Below the pieces are notes generated by a model, which ran no database searches, had not been told where the DNA came from, and saw only the letters and a program-made list of their open reading frames with translations. Position numbers and translations under genes: made by a program. From Nitrospirota bacterium (GTDB lineage: Bacteria > Nitrospirota > Thermodesulfovibrionia > UBA6902), in assembly GCA_024277515.1 (NCBI GenBank), contig JAJRVB010000082.1:1-22669 (forward strand): 22,669 nt of DNA. The letters run 5' to 3'. Position 1 is the first letter of the stretch; every line of letters begins with the position of its first letter. Below are positions 7,808 through 16,328 of the stretch, piece by piece.

Positions 7808-9370
7808 TTAATGTCTGAAATGCCTCATCTCACTGAAAACCATCGCCATATTATGCTCGTCAGCGGCTGCTATGGTATCAGCGTCCCTTATGGAACCACC
7901 GGGCTGTATCACCGCCGTTGCCCCTGCTTCAGCAATCACGTCAATACCGTCTCTGGCCGGGAAGAAGGCATCCGAGGCGACAGCCGAACCTTTCAGAGAG
8001 ATATTAATATTTGCCGCCTTCATGGCTGCAAGCTTTGCAGAGTCAACCCTGCTCGTCTGTCCGCATCCAATGCCCAGAGTCTGATGTGCGGATGTATATA
8101 CAATCGCGTTTGACTTCATATGCTTGCAAATTCTCCACGAAAAGGCGAGGGCTGCATACTCTTCATCAGTCGGCGCCCGCCTAGTCACAACCTTCAAAGA
8201 CTTCATGTCTTCAATCATGCCCGTGTCCTTTTCCTGTACAAGCAGTCCGCCCTGTATTTTTCTCATCTCATAACCCGTTACGTCCTTTGTGATGTCAAGC
8301 TCAATCAGTCTGATATTAGGCTTTCCGCTTAAAAGCTTGAGCGCTGCAACATCAAATCCCGGGGCGATGATTATCTCGACAAATAGAGTAAGAATTTCCT
8401 TTGCAGTGGCCTCGTCAACATTCCTGTTCAATGAGATTACCCCTCCGAAAGCAGAAACCGGATCGGTCTCAAAGGCCTTTTTATACGCCTGTGAAATACT
8501 GTCATCTACAGCCACTCCGCATGGATTATTGTGCTTTACGATAACAGCCGTTGGTCTGTCCCTGAATTCCTTTGCAAGGTCAATCGCAGCGCTCGAATCG
8601 AGATAATTATTAAAAGACATATCTTTTCCCTGCAAAATCTTCGCATCAACGATCGAGAGTCCGCTGTATAGCGGCTCCCTGTATACCGCAGCCTTCATGT
8701 GAGGATTCTCACCATACCTGAGGCTGCTGATCCTGGTGTAACTCATATTAAGCACAGGCTGAAAAATCACATCAGGTTCAGCCTGCCTGTTTAAATATTG
8801 TGAAATCAGGGTATCATAGCGGGCAGTATGGGCAAAGACCTTCCTGGCAAGATAATACCTGGTGTCACCGGAGGTCTCTCCATTGCCGGATTTCAGTTCA
8901 TCAAGTACCTTCATGTAATCAGCCGGATCAACAATAACGGTTACATCTTTAAAATTCTTTGAAGCCGCCCGCAGCATGGCAGGACCGCCGATATCGATGT
9001 TTTCTATTGCATCTTCAAATTTCACAGCCGGGTCAGACACCGTCTGTTCAAAAGGATAAAGATTGACCACTACCATATCTATCGGGGTAATACCATTGGC
9101 CTCTGTCTCTTCTCTGTCCTTTGGATTGTCCCGTCTGTAAAGCAGCCCGCCATGAATCTTCGGGTGCAGGGTCTTTAACCGGCCGTCCATCATCTCCGGA
9201 AATCCCGTATGCTCCGACACGTCCCTGACTGCCAGGCCCGCGTCCTTTAACGCCCTGGCCGTCCCTCCGGTTGACACTATTTCTACCCCCAGCCCGGAAA
9301 GTCCCTGCGCGAACTCCACAATCCCGTTTTTGTCTGAAACGCTGATAAGCGCCCTTTGAACCTTTGACAT
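7808..9370 (-). CDS. purH: Bifunctional AICAR formyltransferase / IMP cyclohydrolase
   Basis: 520 residues, full length. PurH catalyses the last two steps to IMP. The N-terminal MGS-like cyclohydrolase domain (about 1-150) shows ALISVSDKNGIVEFA, EIVSTGGTARAL and MDGRLKTLHPKIHGGLL. The C-terminal formyltransferase domain shows LRYGENPHMKAAVY, LQGKDMSFNNYLD, the catalytic KHNNPCGVA and the C-terminal AGATAVIQPGGSIRD. The start has AAAGGAGGG eight bases upstream. It is the first gene of purH-purD-purE. Upstream is a 276-base gap with a hairpin, so the operon promoter probably lies there, although I could not pick a convincing -35/-10 pair. Confidence 0.97.
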   Translation of the reverse strand: MSKVQRALISVSDKNGIVEFAQGLSGLGVEIVSTGGTARALKDAGLAVRDVSEHTGFPEMMDGRLKTLHPKIHGGLLYRRDNPKDREETEANGITPIDMVVVNLYPFEQTVSDPAVKFEDAIENIDIGGPAMLRAASKNFKDVTVIVDPADYMKVLDELKSGNGETSGDTRYYLARKVFAHTARYDTLISQYLNRQAEPDVIFQPVLNMSYTRISSLRYGENPHMKAAVYREPLYSGLSIVDAKILQGKDMSFNNYLDSSAAIDLAKEFRDRPTAVIVKHNNPCGVAVDDSISQAYKKAFETDPVSAFGGVISLNRNVDEATAKEILTLFVEIIIAPGFDVAALKLLSGKPNIRLIELDITKDVTGYEMRKIQGGLLVQEKDTGMIEDMKSLKVVTRRAPTDEEYAALAFSWRICKHMKSNAIVYTSAHQTLGIGCGQTSRVDSAKLAAMKAANINISLKGSAVASDAFFPARDGIDVIAEAGATAVIQPGGSIRDADTIAAADEHNMAMVFSEMRHFRH

Positions 9371-9553
9371 CTCACCCTCCTTTATTCAATGTTCTGCCAC
9401 TAAATAAAATTTGAGAAACTTTGTTAGTTATTTGACAACCGTACCTGCGAGAAGCGGAGTAACTATAATTTTTAGTTGTAAAATGTACAATATCTCAATC
9501 CTGATAATGCACTCTGCCTCTTTAATCAGGACCGGTAAGACATTTTAGACTAT

Positions 9554-9592
9554 TTTCAGGAAAAAGTCATGCAATAATGATTTTCCCTGAAA
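9554..9592. repeat. Strong hairpin between radC and purH
   Basis: On the minus strand TTTCAGGGAAAA pairs with TTTTTCCTGAAA (12 pairs, one G-U), closing further over TCA/TGA with one bulge and an eight-base loop. It begins 54 bases after the radC stop. No T-run follows in either direction, so it may be a weak terminator or an mRNA-stabilising stem rather than a classical rho-independent site. A second, looser inverted repeat (TCCTGAT 9499-9505, ATCAGGA 9525-9531) follows on the purH side. Confidence 0.5.
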
Positions 9593-9646
9593 TTCAGTAC
9601 GGTTATGAGTGCAAAGCAGATCAAATGTCCTGAAAATTGGTACTCA

Positions 9647-10342
9647 CTACTTAATGTAACCTTTTTCCATCAGGCTGATATACATACCGTCCGCAATGAC
9701 AATATGATCAATGACGGTGATACCGATAATCCGTCCGGTCTCGACCAGTCTGCTGGTAATCCGGATGTCGTCCTGACTTGGATGCGGGTCCCCGCTCGGA
9801 TGATTATGAACAAACAGGACAGAGGCTGCTGCCTCCTTTATCGCCTGCCTGAAGACCTCTCTCGGATGAACGAGGGAAGCATTGAGTGTCCCCTCGGACA
9901 CAATGGTCTCCCTGAATACCCGGTTTTTCGTATCAAGGAGGGCGCAGAGGAATCTTTCTTTTTTAAGGCCGTAAAATCTGGGTCTGTAATAATCATAGAC
10001 ATCCCTGCTGCTTCTGAAACCCGGAGGTTCCGTGCCGGCTTCCATGCCGGTCTGCAAAAGTCTCCGGCCAAGTTCAAAGGCGGCCTTTATCTGCGCGATT
10101 TTAGCACTGCCCATTCCCTTGATATCCCGAAACTCGGCAGGAGCGGCCCCCTCTATCGCCTCCAGGCTGTCAAAGTGCATGAGGACCTGCCGGGCAAGCC
10201 TGATTGCGCTCATATCCCTGTAGCCTGACCGCAGGATTATGGCAAACAGCTCTGCAGTACTCAGCGCATCAGGGCCTAACTTGATCAGCCTTTCTCTCGG
10301 ACGTTCATCCTCAGGCCATTGTTTTATGCTTTTATGCTCCAT
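9647..10342 (-). CDS. radC: RadC-family JAMM-domain protein
   Basis: 231 residues, typical for RadC (UPF0758). An N-terminal UPF0758 region (1-95) contains RERLIKLGPDALSTAELFAIILRSG and a helix-hairpin-helix-like IKGMGSAKIAQIKAAFELGRR. The C-terminal MPN/JAMM domain carries the metalloprotease-type motif H179-x-H181-x10-D192 (HNHPSGDPHPSQDD). The family was once linked to DNA repair, but its biochemical role is unsettled. The ribosome site is weak. The gene stands apart from rph (248-base gap upstream) and purH (276-base gap downstream), so it is probably transcribed alone. Confidence 0.95.
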   Translation of the reverse strand: MEHKSIKQWPEDERPRERLIKLGPDALSTAELFAIILRSGYRDMSAIRLARQVLMHFDSLEAIEGAAPAEFRDIKGMGSAKIAQIKAAFELGRRLLQTGMEAGTEPPGFRSSRDVYDYYRPRFYGLKKERFLCALLDTKNRVFRETIVSEGTLNASLVHPREVFRQAIKEAAASVLFVHNHPSGDPHPSQDDIRITSRLVETGRIIGITVIDHIVIADGMYISLMEKGYIK

Positions 10343-10451
10343 GTCCCCAAAAGACCCTCTTCAGTTAAGTTTGATAAAGGATACAAAAAGCAGGACAGAG
10401 TATGCAAGCACAAAAAAAGAGTTATTAGTAAACATTCAGTTACGGGCAAGT

Positions 10452-10511
10452 AAAGATCAAAATTATGGAAAGGGTTTATTATATAAATAATTCTCCTTAA
10501 TTTTGATCTTT
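10452..10511. repeat. 14-bp perfect inverted repeat
   Basis: AAAGATCAAAATTA (10452-10465) and its exact reverse complement TAATTTTGATCTTT (10498-10511) flank 32 AT-rich bases; partial pairing continues inward (GGA/TCC). The element lies in the 248-base gap between rph and radC. It has no T-run and is AT-rich, unlike a usual terminator. Operator, transcript-stabilising stem, or a remnant of a small mobile element are all possible. Confidence 0.55.
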
Positions 10512-10590
10512 GATTATTGATTTTTACATTTTTTCATCCAAGAGACACACGCAATTGAATAGTACTGAGACAAACCGGGGAATTACGGCA

Positions 10591-11307
10591 TCAATCTCCC
10601 AGTACGGCCTTCTGAACGGCTATGATCTCTTTAATGCCGGATTCAGCAAGGTCAAGGAGTTCATCAAGGTGCTGACGGCTGAACGGCTCGGTCTCCGCAG
10701 TGCCCTGGACTTCAATAAATCTGCCGGCCTCGGTCATCACAATGTTCATATCAACCTCCGCAGCTGAATCCTCGGCATAAGAAAGGTCCAGCCTCGGCTC
10801 ACCTTCTACAATACCGACACTTACCGCCGCAATATAGTCTTTCACCGGCTGCAACGCAATAAGCTTGTTATTAATTGCCTTGTTCACCGCATCCTTAAGG
10901 GCCACAAAGGCCCCTGTTATCGATGCTGTCCTTGTTCCCCCGTCCGCCTGGATGACATCACAGTCCAGCCATATGGTCCTCTCGCCAAGGACTCCAAGGT
11001 CCACCACGGAACGCATGGCCCTGCCGATGAGTCTCTGGATCTCATGCGTCCTCCCCCCGACCCTGCCGATTGCGGACTCCCTGACAGACCGGGTATGCGT
11101 TGACCTGGGAAGCATCGCATATTCGCCCGTGACCCAGCCCTGCTTCTTGTCCTTGAGAAACGGAGGCACCTTGTTTTCAATAGATGCCGTGCATATTACC
11201 TTTGTATCCCCCATCTCGATAAGGGCCGATCCTTCCGCATGTTTTATGAAGTTTCTCACAATCCTGATACTTCTCAGTTCATCAACACTTCTTCCGTCTG
11301 GTCGCAT
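10591..11307 (-). CDS. rph: RNase PH
   Basis: 238 residues, standard for RNase PH, the phosphate-dependent 3'-5' exoribonuclease that trims tRNA precursors. Landmarks are the start MRPDGR, GWVTGEYAMLPRSTHTR, the RxxGRTHEIQRLIGRAMR segment, and CDVIQADGGTRTASITGA; the C-terminal EVDMNIVMTEAGRFIEVQGTAE completes the fold. GGAGG lies eight bases before the ATG. It follows murI after 68 bases. In many genomes rph is followed by rdgB (inosine triphosphatase); here rdgB is absent and a long gap with an inverted repeat follows. Confidence 0.96.
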   Translation of the reverse strand: MRPDGRSVDELRSIRIVRNFIKHAEGSALIEMGDTKVICTASIENKVPPFLKDKKQGWVTGEYAMLPRSTHTRSVRESAIGRVGGRTHEIQRLIGRAMRSVVDLGVLGERTIWLDCDVIQADGGTRTASITGAFVALKDAVNKAINNKLIALQPVKDYIAAVSVGIVEGEPRLDLSYAEDSAAEVDMNIVMTEAGRFIEVQGTAETEPFSRQHLDELLDLAESGIKEIIAVQKAVLGD

Positions 11308-11375
11308 TCTCTATCCTCCGGGTCTGGTTTTAATTTTTATACAACTCGCTATCAATGGTCCGCAGACAACACCTT

Positions 11376-12167
11376 TCATGTATTTCCGAGACTTATCTTT
11401 GTGATATTCTCTATCGTGTGGTCAAGAAACTTTCTGCCCACATCTCTGAATTTGCCCGGAGCGTCCGTAACAAAATATTTTTTCAATGCAGAGCCTTTTC
11501 CGGTGCGAAGCATACCTCCCTGCTCAAGAATTGCTTTAACCTCCCGTGCAGTCTCTACTGCCGAATCGATCAGGGGGACCCGGACAGTGGCTGCAATCAC
11601 ATGTTTTATCATCGGATAATGTGTACATCCAAGGACAAGCGTATCCGCACTGTCATTTCGTATAGAGGAAAGATATTTTGCCGCCGTCAGGCTCACGATT
11701 TCTCCATCGAGCCATCCCTCTTCAATCAGCGGAACAAAGAGGGGGCATGCAACCCCGGTCACTTGAATTGAATCATCAAGAGATCTTATGGCCTTCTCAT
11801 AGGACCCGCTGTTTATAGTCGTTTCCGTCCCTATCACAGCGACCCGCTTCATCTTTGTCATCTGAACAGCGGCCCGGGCGCCGGGCCCGACCACCCCGAT
11901 GACAGGCAGACTGAATTTTTCCTTCAGCATGCCGAGACTTACGGCTGATGAAGTATTGCATGCAACCACAAGAAATTTGATCCCTTTAGAGACAAGAAAT
12001 CGGGCATTTTCAAGAGAGTAATTTAAAACGGTCCCGGGTGACCGTACCCCATACGGGACCCTGGCCGTGTCACCAAGATACAGGATATGCTCATCCGGCA
12101 GCTGCTCCATGATCTCCTTCATCACGGTAAGCCCGCCAACGCCGTAATCAAAAATACCTATAGGCAT
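11376..12167 (-). CDS. murI: Glutamate racemase
   Basis: 263 residues. It makes D-glutamate for peptidoglycan. Both catalytic cysteines are present: C70 in VVACNTSSA and C181 in LGCTHYPM. The substrate-binding N-terminal motif, usually FDSGVGG, reads GIFDYGVGGLTV, so the Ser next to the catalytic Asp (D7) is Tyr here. I chose the ATG at 12167, four bases after the stop of the GerMN gene, because family members begin MxIGxFD. A TTG seven codons earlier also exists but would overlap the upstream gene. It forms part of the amidase-GerMN-murI-rph cluster. Confidence 0.94.
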   Translation of the reverse strand: MPIGIFDYGVGGLTVMKEIMEQLPDEHILYLGDTARVPYGVRSPGTVLNYSLENARFLVSKGIKFLVVACNTSSAVSLGMLKEKFSLPVIGVVGPGARAAVQMTKMKRVAVIGTETTINSGSYEKAIRSLDDSIQVTGVACPLFVPLIEEGWLDGEIVSLTAAKYLSSIRNDSADTLVLGCTHYPMIKHVIAATVRVPLIDSAVETAREVKAILEQGGMLRTGKGSALKKYFVTDAPGKFRDVGRKFLDHTIENITKISLGNT

Positions 12168-12171
12168 TTCT

Positions 12172-12750
12172 TCAGAAACTTCTCGCAATCTCTTCTCCTA
12201 TCGGGCGGGAGATATCAATATGACCGCCGAAGCTCTCAGCCTCCCTGCCCTCTATTAATATCTTGAGGGCGGTAAACCCGGGGATCGTGGCCTTGATGCT
12301 GCTGTAAAGACCGGCAATAATACCGAGTTCTTCAGCCGCATCTCCCTTAAAATTCTTCTTCAATTCATCGCCGAAATCTATATAGATTATCCCCTCCTTA
12401 TCCATATACAGGTCAAGCAGCCTGACCCTGTACGACTTTACGTATTTTCTTATTATGTCCTCAGCAACTACCAGCATGGTGTCTCTTCTCAAAACAACAC
12501 TGTCTTCGATGCCGGTCTCCTGCTTGTCAGCTCCGTACAATCTGGAAAAACCTTTCCTTTTTTCCCGACTCACTTCCATGCTCTGCCTTGCCTCAATATC
12601 AGCAATAAAATCGGACTCAAAGGAAAATATGTCTTTTAACATAAAATAACTGATGCCCGAACTCAATGCGAATACAATAGTCAGGACAAACAGGAAAAGT
12701 CCCGCACCCCTCTTTTTGCAAGATTTTTTAATACGCTTTGTTTTCTTCAT
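12172..12750 (-). CDS. GerMN-domain membrane-anchored protein
   Basis: 192 residues. A Lys/Arg-rich N-terminus (MKKTKRIKKSCKKRG) and one transmembrane helix (~17-35) anchor it with the rest outside. From about residue 80 it matches the GerMN domain (sporulation and spore-germination family): strand IIYIDFGDEL, an AAEELGIIAGLYSSI helix, FTALKILIEGREAE and the closing GGHIDISRPI. In Gram-negatives this domain occurs next to amidase genes and is thought to have an envelope role, unproven. I chose the ATG at 12750, inside the last codons of the amidase gene (23-base overlap). The frame continues to 12837 but only through the amidase gene and without family similarity. Confidence 0.85.
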   Translation of the reverse strand: MKKTKRIKKSCKKRGAGLFLFVLTIVFALSSGISYFMLKDIFSFESDFIADIEARQSMEVSREKRKGFSRLYGADKQETGIEDSVVLRRDTMLVVAEDIIRKYVKSYRVRLLDLYMDKEGIIYIDFGDELKKNFKGDAAEELGIIAGLYSSIKATIPGFTALKILIEGREAESFGGHIDISRPIGEEIARSF

Positions 12751-13711
12751 AAATATAGAGGCCCTTGTACAGTGTGCCGGCAATCTCAGACTTAAGCTCT
12801 TCAATATAATACGCATCTTCAAATGACGGGAGCTCAATCATAAGAGACGCTGCCTCGATCCTGGAAGTGATACCGTACGGAACAGGTTTTACCGATACCA
12901 TGTCCTCACCAAAGTAAGAGACAAAGGCCTCTCTCATCGCCTTGAGAAGAGTCAGTGTCTGTTCCACGTAGTCAGACTGCCCCCTGTTGTCCAGGTACTG
13001 CTTCACAATATCGGACACGTGCCCTGTAATGACCGGCGCATAAATCACGATATCACTGTGGTTCCCGACATGGAGACTGATAAAGATATCCGGGTCCCTG
13101 CCGTTTGCATATGTAATACGCTCACTCAGTGTCATAAAACGATCGCTCGCCCGGGTAAGATACCCCCGTGAAGAACCGCTGTTGATAAGCGCCCTGAGCT
13201 TCCTGGCGATATCAAGAACAATATTTTTTTCACTGTTGCCGTCCTTTACAATACCGCTCTCATACCCGCCATGTCCGGGATCTATAACAATCGTCTCCAT
13301 GCTGAAGAGGTCGCTTTTCCTGTCCCTTTCCTGCTGCGATTCAGGGGAGACAACCGCGCTTTCTTCTTTCATATACACATCTATGACAAGCCTGGCCGGA
13401 TGCTTCAGGGTAAAGACCTTTACCCCCCTGAAAGCACCCGGAGTAAACATAATAGTATCAGGGGTTATCATTTTGCTGGCAATTGTCACTTTTTCGGTCC
13501 GGACACTAAAGTTTGTTTCAGGAAACGTGACAAGGACATCGTCCCCGCTCTGAAAAACCGTCCCTTTTGCTATGACAGATGTTTCCCCCTGCAGTACAAT
13601 TCTCAAAAACCCTGGATGGCGGCTGGTCCGCAGCTTCAGAAACGACATATCCGCGTTTAAAACAAACGGTAAAAAAAGGAGAAATACCAATATTAGCGCG
13701 CTCTTTTTCAT
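12728..13711 (-). CDS. N-acetylmuramoyl-L-alanine amidase (Amidase_3)
   Basis: 327 residues. A signal peptide (1-20, MKKSALILVFLLFLPFVLNA) leads to an AMIN-like beta domain (~22-115) and then a zinc amidase domain (~140-325). Zinc ligands fit H147 (IDPGHGG), E161 (NSEKNIVLDIA) and H214 (FISLHVGN); E293 (LMIELPSFED) fits the catalytic Glu. The enzyme cleaves the amide between MurNAc and L-Ala during wall remodelling or division. It is somewhat divergent: SLHVGNHSD replaces the usual SIHANA, and the C-terminal motif lacks the FLSNPxE continuation. It overlaps the GerMN gene and follows gmhA by 95 bases. Confidence 0.9.
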   Translation of the reverse strand: MKKSALILVFLLFLPFVLNADMSFLKLRTSRHPGFLRIVLQGETSVIAKGTVFQSGDDVLVTFPETNFSVRTEKVTIASKMITPDTIMFTPGAFRGVKVFTLKHPARLVIDVYMKEESAVVSPESQQERDRKSDLFSMETIVIDPGHGGYESGIVKDGNSEKNIVLDIARKLRALINSGSSRGYLTRASDRFMTLSERITYANGRDPDIFISLHVGNHSDIVIYAPVITGHVSDIVKQYLDNRGQSDYVEQTLTLLKAMREAFVSYFGEDMVSVKPVPYGITSRIEAASLMIELPSFEDAYYIEELKSEIAGTLYKGLYIYEENKAY

Positions 13712-13806
13712 ATGCCCATATTAGCATTTCCCATGCACGAGAATCCAATGCAGGCATTGCAGTGATCTGAAATAAGAGGGGATTATCTACAGGAACACAC
13801 TTATGG

Positions 13807-14391
13807 TCAACGCGCCCTGTGCGCCTCAAAGAGTATCTCCTCCACCATCTGGCAGAGGACATGTCCGAGCGTAATGTGGGTTTCCTGGACCAGGGGAGTG
13901 CTGACGGACGATACGGCAAATACATAGTCACACTGAGACGCGAGCGCATCACCCTTCCCCCCGGTAAAGGCGATGGTCTGCAACTTCTTTTTCCTTGCCA
14001 CATTTACCGCGTTGATGACATTGGGGGAACCTCCGCTGGTACTGATCGCGATAACTGCATCACCATCCTGGGCAAGGGCCTTCATCTGGCGGGCGAAAAT
14101 ATCGGCGTAATCATAGTCATTGGCTATGGACGTGACAACAGCCATGTCCGTGTTCAGGGCAATGGCCGGAAACGCGGGCCGCTCTTTTTTAAATCTGTTC
14201 ACAAATTCGGCGGCAATATGGGACGCATCACACGCGCTGCCGCCGTTGCCGAAAAGCAGCAGCTTGTTCCCCCTGCTGAATGTATCCGCAAGAAGCATGG
14301 AGACTTCAATAATCGTATCAACATGTTCCTCAACAAACTTCTGCTTTACCGCTATGCTTTCCCTGAATGCCTGCTCTATTTTATTTTTCAT
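13807..14391 (-). CDS. gmhA: Phosphoheptose (sedoheptulose 7-phosphate) isomerase
   Basis: 194 residues, a SIS-domain isomerase producing D-glycero-D-manno-heptose 7-phosphate for LPS core synthesis. Family signatures are LLFGNGGSACDASHIAAEFVNRF with H58 and E62, STSGGSPN, and the C-terminal TPLVQETHITLGHVLCQMVE with Q169 and H177. All match the metal and substrate residues of E. coli GmhA. The start overlaps the end of the upstream lipoprotein gene by 11 bases, with GGAG about ten bases upstream. It implies a heptose-containing LPS and hence an outer membrane. Confidence 0.95.
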   Translation of the reverse strand: MKNKIEQAFRESIAVKQKFVEEHVDTIIEVSMLLADTFSRGNKLLLFGNGGSACDASHIAAEFVNRFKKERPAFPAIALNTDMAVVTSIANDYDYADIFARQMKALAQDGDAVIAISTSGGSPNVINAVNVARKKKLQTIAFTGGKGDALASQCDYVFAVSSVSTPLVQETHITLGHVLCQMVEEILFEAHRAR

Positions 14392-14926
14392 GGGTTGGAA
14401 TCTCCGCGGATATTTTTATTTCTTCCGATGCAGGACTCTCTGACTGTCCAACCGCTGTGACTTTATAAGAATATGTGAGACCGGATGTAATGTCCCTGTC
14501 CGTAAATGCCGGGCTCACAGTTTCACCCGCCAGTGTAAACTCATTATCCAGTGAACGGTATATTCTGTAAGAGGAAACTCCCTGATTCAGAATTTCCCGC
14601 CATGTGAGCACAATGCCCTTCCCGGTAAAAACGGCTGTAAGTCCGGAAGGGGCCTCAGGCTGCGCTGTCTCGATCTTCCGCTCTTCTTCAGCTCCTGTTA
14701 CGGCAACCGGCTTCCCTGCCTCTTCCCCGGTCTCTTCCTGAGCACCTGCATCCTTTAAAATATCAGCAGTACCGGGTTTTTCTTCATAAGACGGGACAAA
14801 GACCGGGTCGGCCCTTCTGCCGCACGATGTAATGAATATACAAAATATAATGGAAGAAACAAGGACTAAAACACCTGCATGATTGATAACATCTTTAGAT
14901 AGTTTTCTGCTTTTCGTATGCACCAC
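14381..14926 (-). CDS. Lipoprotein with fibronectin type III domain
   Basis: 181 residues. A hydrophobic segment (18-34) ends in lipobox ITSC with C35 as the lipidated residue, followed by GRRADPVFVPSYEEKPG. A low-complexity E/A/T/G-rich linker (~55-85) leads to one FN3-like domain (~90-178: APSGLTAVF, GIVLTWRE, SSYRIYRS, TYSYKVTAVGQS). The mature start C-GRRADPVFVPS resembles the C-GLKGPLYFP start of the small lipoprotein LptM/YifL, which also tends to sit near amino-acid biosynthesis genes; this is a suggestion only. The start is GTG; a second GTG follows immediately. It lies 31 bases after argH and overlaps gmhA. Confidence 0.8.
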   Translation of the reverse strand: MVHTKSRKLSKDVINHAGVLVLVSSIIFCIFITSCGRRADPVFVPSYEEKPGTADILKDAGAQEETGEEAGKPVAVTGAEEERKIETAQPEAPSGLTAVFTGKGIVLTWREILNQGVSSYRIYRSLDNEFTLAGETVSPAFTDRDITSGLTYSYKVTAVGQSESPASEEIKISAEIPTHEK

Positions 14927-14957
14927 CGCCTGTTTGACACTTCCTGTTAAAGAGGCC

Positions 14958-16328
14958 TCACCTCTTGTTACGGATTTTCCTTATCCTGGCGCGCACCATT
15001 TTCCCTGATGTCCCGCCTACCGACTGTTTTCCCTCGATAGACATATCCACGCTCATACACCTGAAAATATCCTCGCTGATGAGTTTTGAAAATCGCTTCA
15101 TGGTCTCAAGGTCAAGCTCCATCAGTGTCCTGTTTTTTTCTATGCAGTACTGCACTATTTTCCCTGTAGTATGGTGCGCTTCCCTGAACGGCATCCCCTT
15201 CTTTACAAGATATTCCGCAATATCGGTCGCCGTAGAAAATCCTGCTGCGGCCGCCCTTTCCATATTACCCGGCCTGAACCGTATCCTCGGCATCATTTTA
15301 GTCAGTATGAGAAGACACGCCATAACCGTATCCATCGTATCAAAAAGCGGCTCCTTGTCTTCCTGCATGTCCCTGTTATATGCAAGGGGAAGCCCCTTCA
15401 TTACAGTCAGGACCGACACAAGGTCTCCCACCACCCTTCCTGTCTTCCCGCGGGTCAGCTCAAGCACGTCAGGGTTTTTCTTCTGCGGCATTATACTCGA
15501 GCCTGTGGTAAACGCATCCGGCAGTTCAATAAATCCGAACTCCTCACTGTTCCAGAGGATAAATTCTTCCGAAAGCCTCGACAGGTGCGTCATCAGAAGA
15601 GCAGAGGCGGAAATAAATTCAATGACAAAGTCCCTGTCCGAAACAGCGTCAATGCTGTTTTCCGATATTGCCGGAAATTTCAAAAGCCCTGCCACATATT
15701 TTCTGTCAATGGGGAATGTGGTACCTGCCAGTGCCGCGGAACCGAGCGGCAGGACATTTACCCTCTTCAGGCAGTCCTCAAACCTGCCCCTGTCCCGCTC
15801 AAGCATCTCGTAATACGCAAGCAGATGGTGTGACAGGAGTACAGGCTGGGCCCGCTGAAGGTGCGTGTATCCCGGCATCACGATATCAATATTCTTTTCC
15901 GCTGCAGACACAATCGCCCTCTGAAAGGCCTTGATGAGTTTGATGATTTCCCTGGTCCCGTCCCTGAGGTAAAGACGTATGTCCAGGGCCACCTGGTCAT
16001 TCCTGCTGCGTCCGGTATGAATTTTTCCGCCTGCAGGGCCGACTTTTTTTATTAGGGCATGTTCTATGTTCATATGGACATCTTCCAGGTCTTTGCGGAA
16101 CCTGAACTTGCCGGATTCAATACGGGCTGCAATCCCGTTCAGGCCTTTGATAATCAGGTCAGCGTCCTTCTTTGAGATGATCTTCCGGCGCGCGAGCATT
16201 TTCACATGCGCAATGCTGCCCTGAATATCGTGTTTCCAGAGGCGCGCGTCAAACGACACGGATTCAGTGAAGTCTTCGACCGTCTTTTCAGTCTCTTCCT
16301 TAAATCGTCCTGACCAGAGTTTTCCCAT
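14958..16328 (-). CDS. argH: Argininosuccinate lyase
   Basis: 456 residues, full length for ArgH, which splits argininosuccinate into arginine and fumarate. It shows the N-terminal MGKLWSGRFKEET, the HTGRSRNDQVALDIRLYLR segment, GYTHLQRAQPV, and the superfamily signature GSSIMPQKKNPDV. I chose the ATG at 16328 because MGKLWSGRF is the family's usual start. A GTG 24 codons earlier (16400) would add a hydrophobic tail unlike any ArgH. No Shine-Dalgarno precedes the ATG; the upstream bases are pyrimidine-rich. The start is either coupled to an overlapping small ORF or leaderless (both listed). The stop codon lies in a small stem (AAGAGG/CCTCTT, 14950-14966). Confidence 0.95.
   Translation of the reverse strand: MGKLWSGRFKEETEKTVEDFTESVSFDARLWKHDIQGSIAHVKMLARRKIISKKDADLIIKGLNGIAARIESGKFRFRKDLEDVHMNIEHALIKKVGPAGGKIHTGRSRNDQVALDIRLYLRDGTREIIKLIKAFQRAIVSAAEKNIDIVMPGYTHLQRAQPVLLSHHLLAYYEMLERDRGRFEDCLKRVNVLPLGSAALAGTTFPIDRKYVAGLLKFPAISENSIDAVSDRDFVIEFISASALLMTHLSRLSEEFILWNSEEFGFIELPDAFTTGSSIMPQKKNPDVLELTRGKTGRVVGDLVSVLTVMKGLPLAYNRDMQEDKEPLFDTMDTVMACLLILTKMMPRIRFRPGNMERAAAAGFSTATDIAEYLVKKGMPFREAHHTTGKIVQYCIEKNRTLMELDLETMKRFSKLISEDIFRCMSVDMSIEGKQSVGGTSGKMVRARIRKIRNKR

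Noticed and set aside
9605..10228. 207-codon plus-strand ORF
   Set aside because: Lies wholly opposite radC, whose JAMM motif and full family match make the minus strand the coding one.
12168..12188. TTG start extending murI by seven codons
   Set aside because: Would overlap the GerMN gene; family members begin at the ATG (MPIGIFD).
13819..14460. 213-codon plus-strand ORF opposite gmhA
   Set aside because: Antisense shadow of gmhA and the lipoprotein gene; no ribosome site or family resemblance.
14965..15813. 282-codon plus-strand ORF opposite argH
   Set aside because: Antisense shadow of a full-length, motif-complete argH; Ser-rich low-complexity translation.
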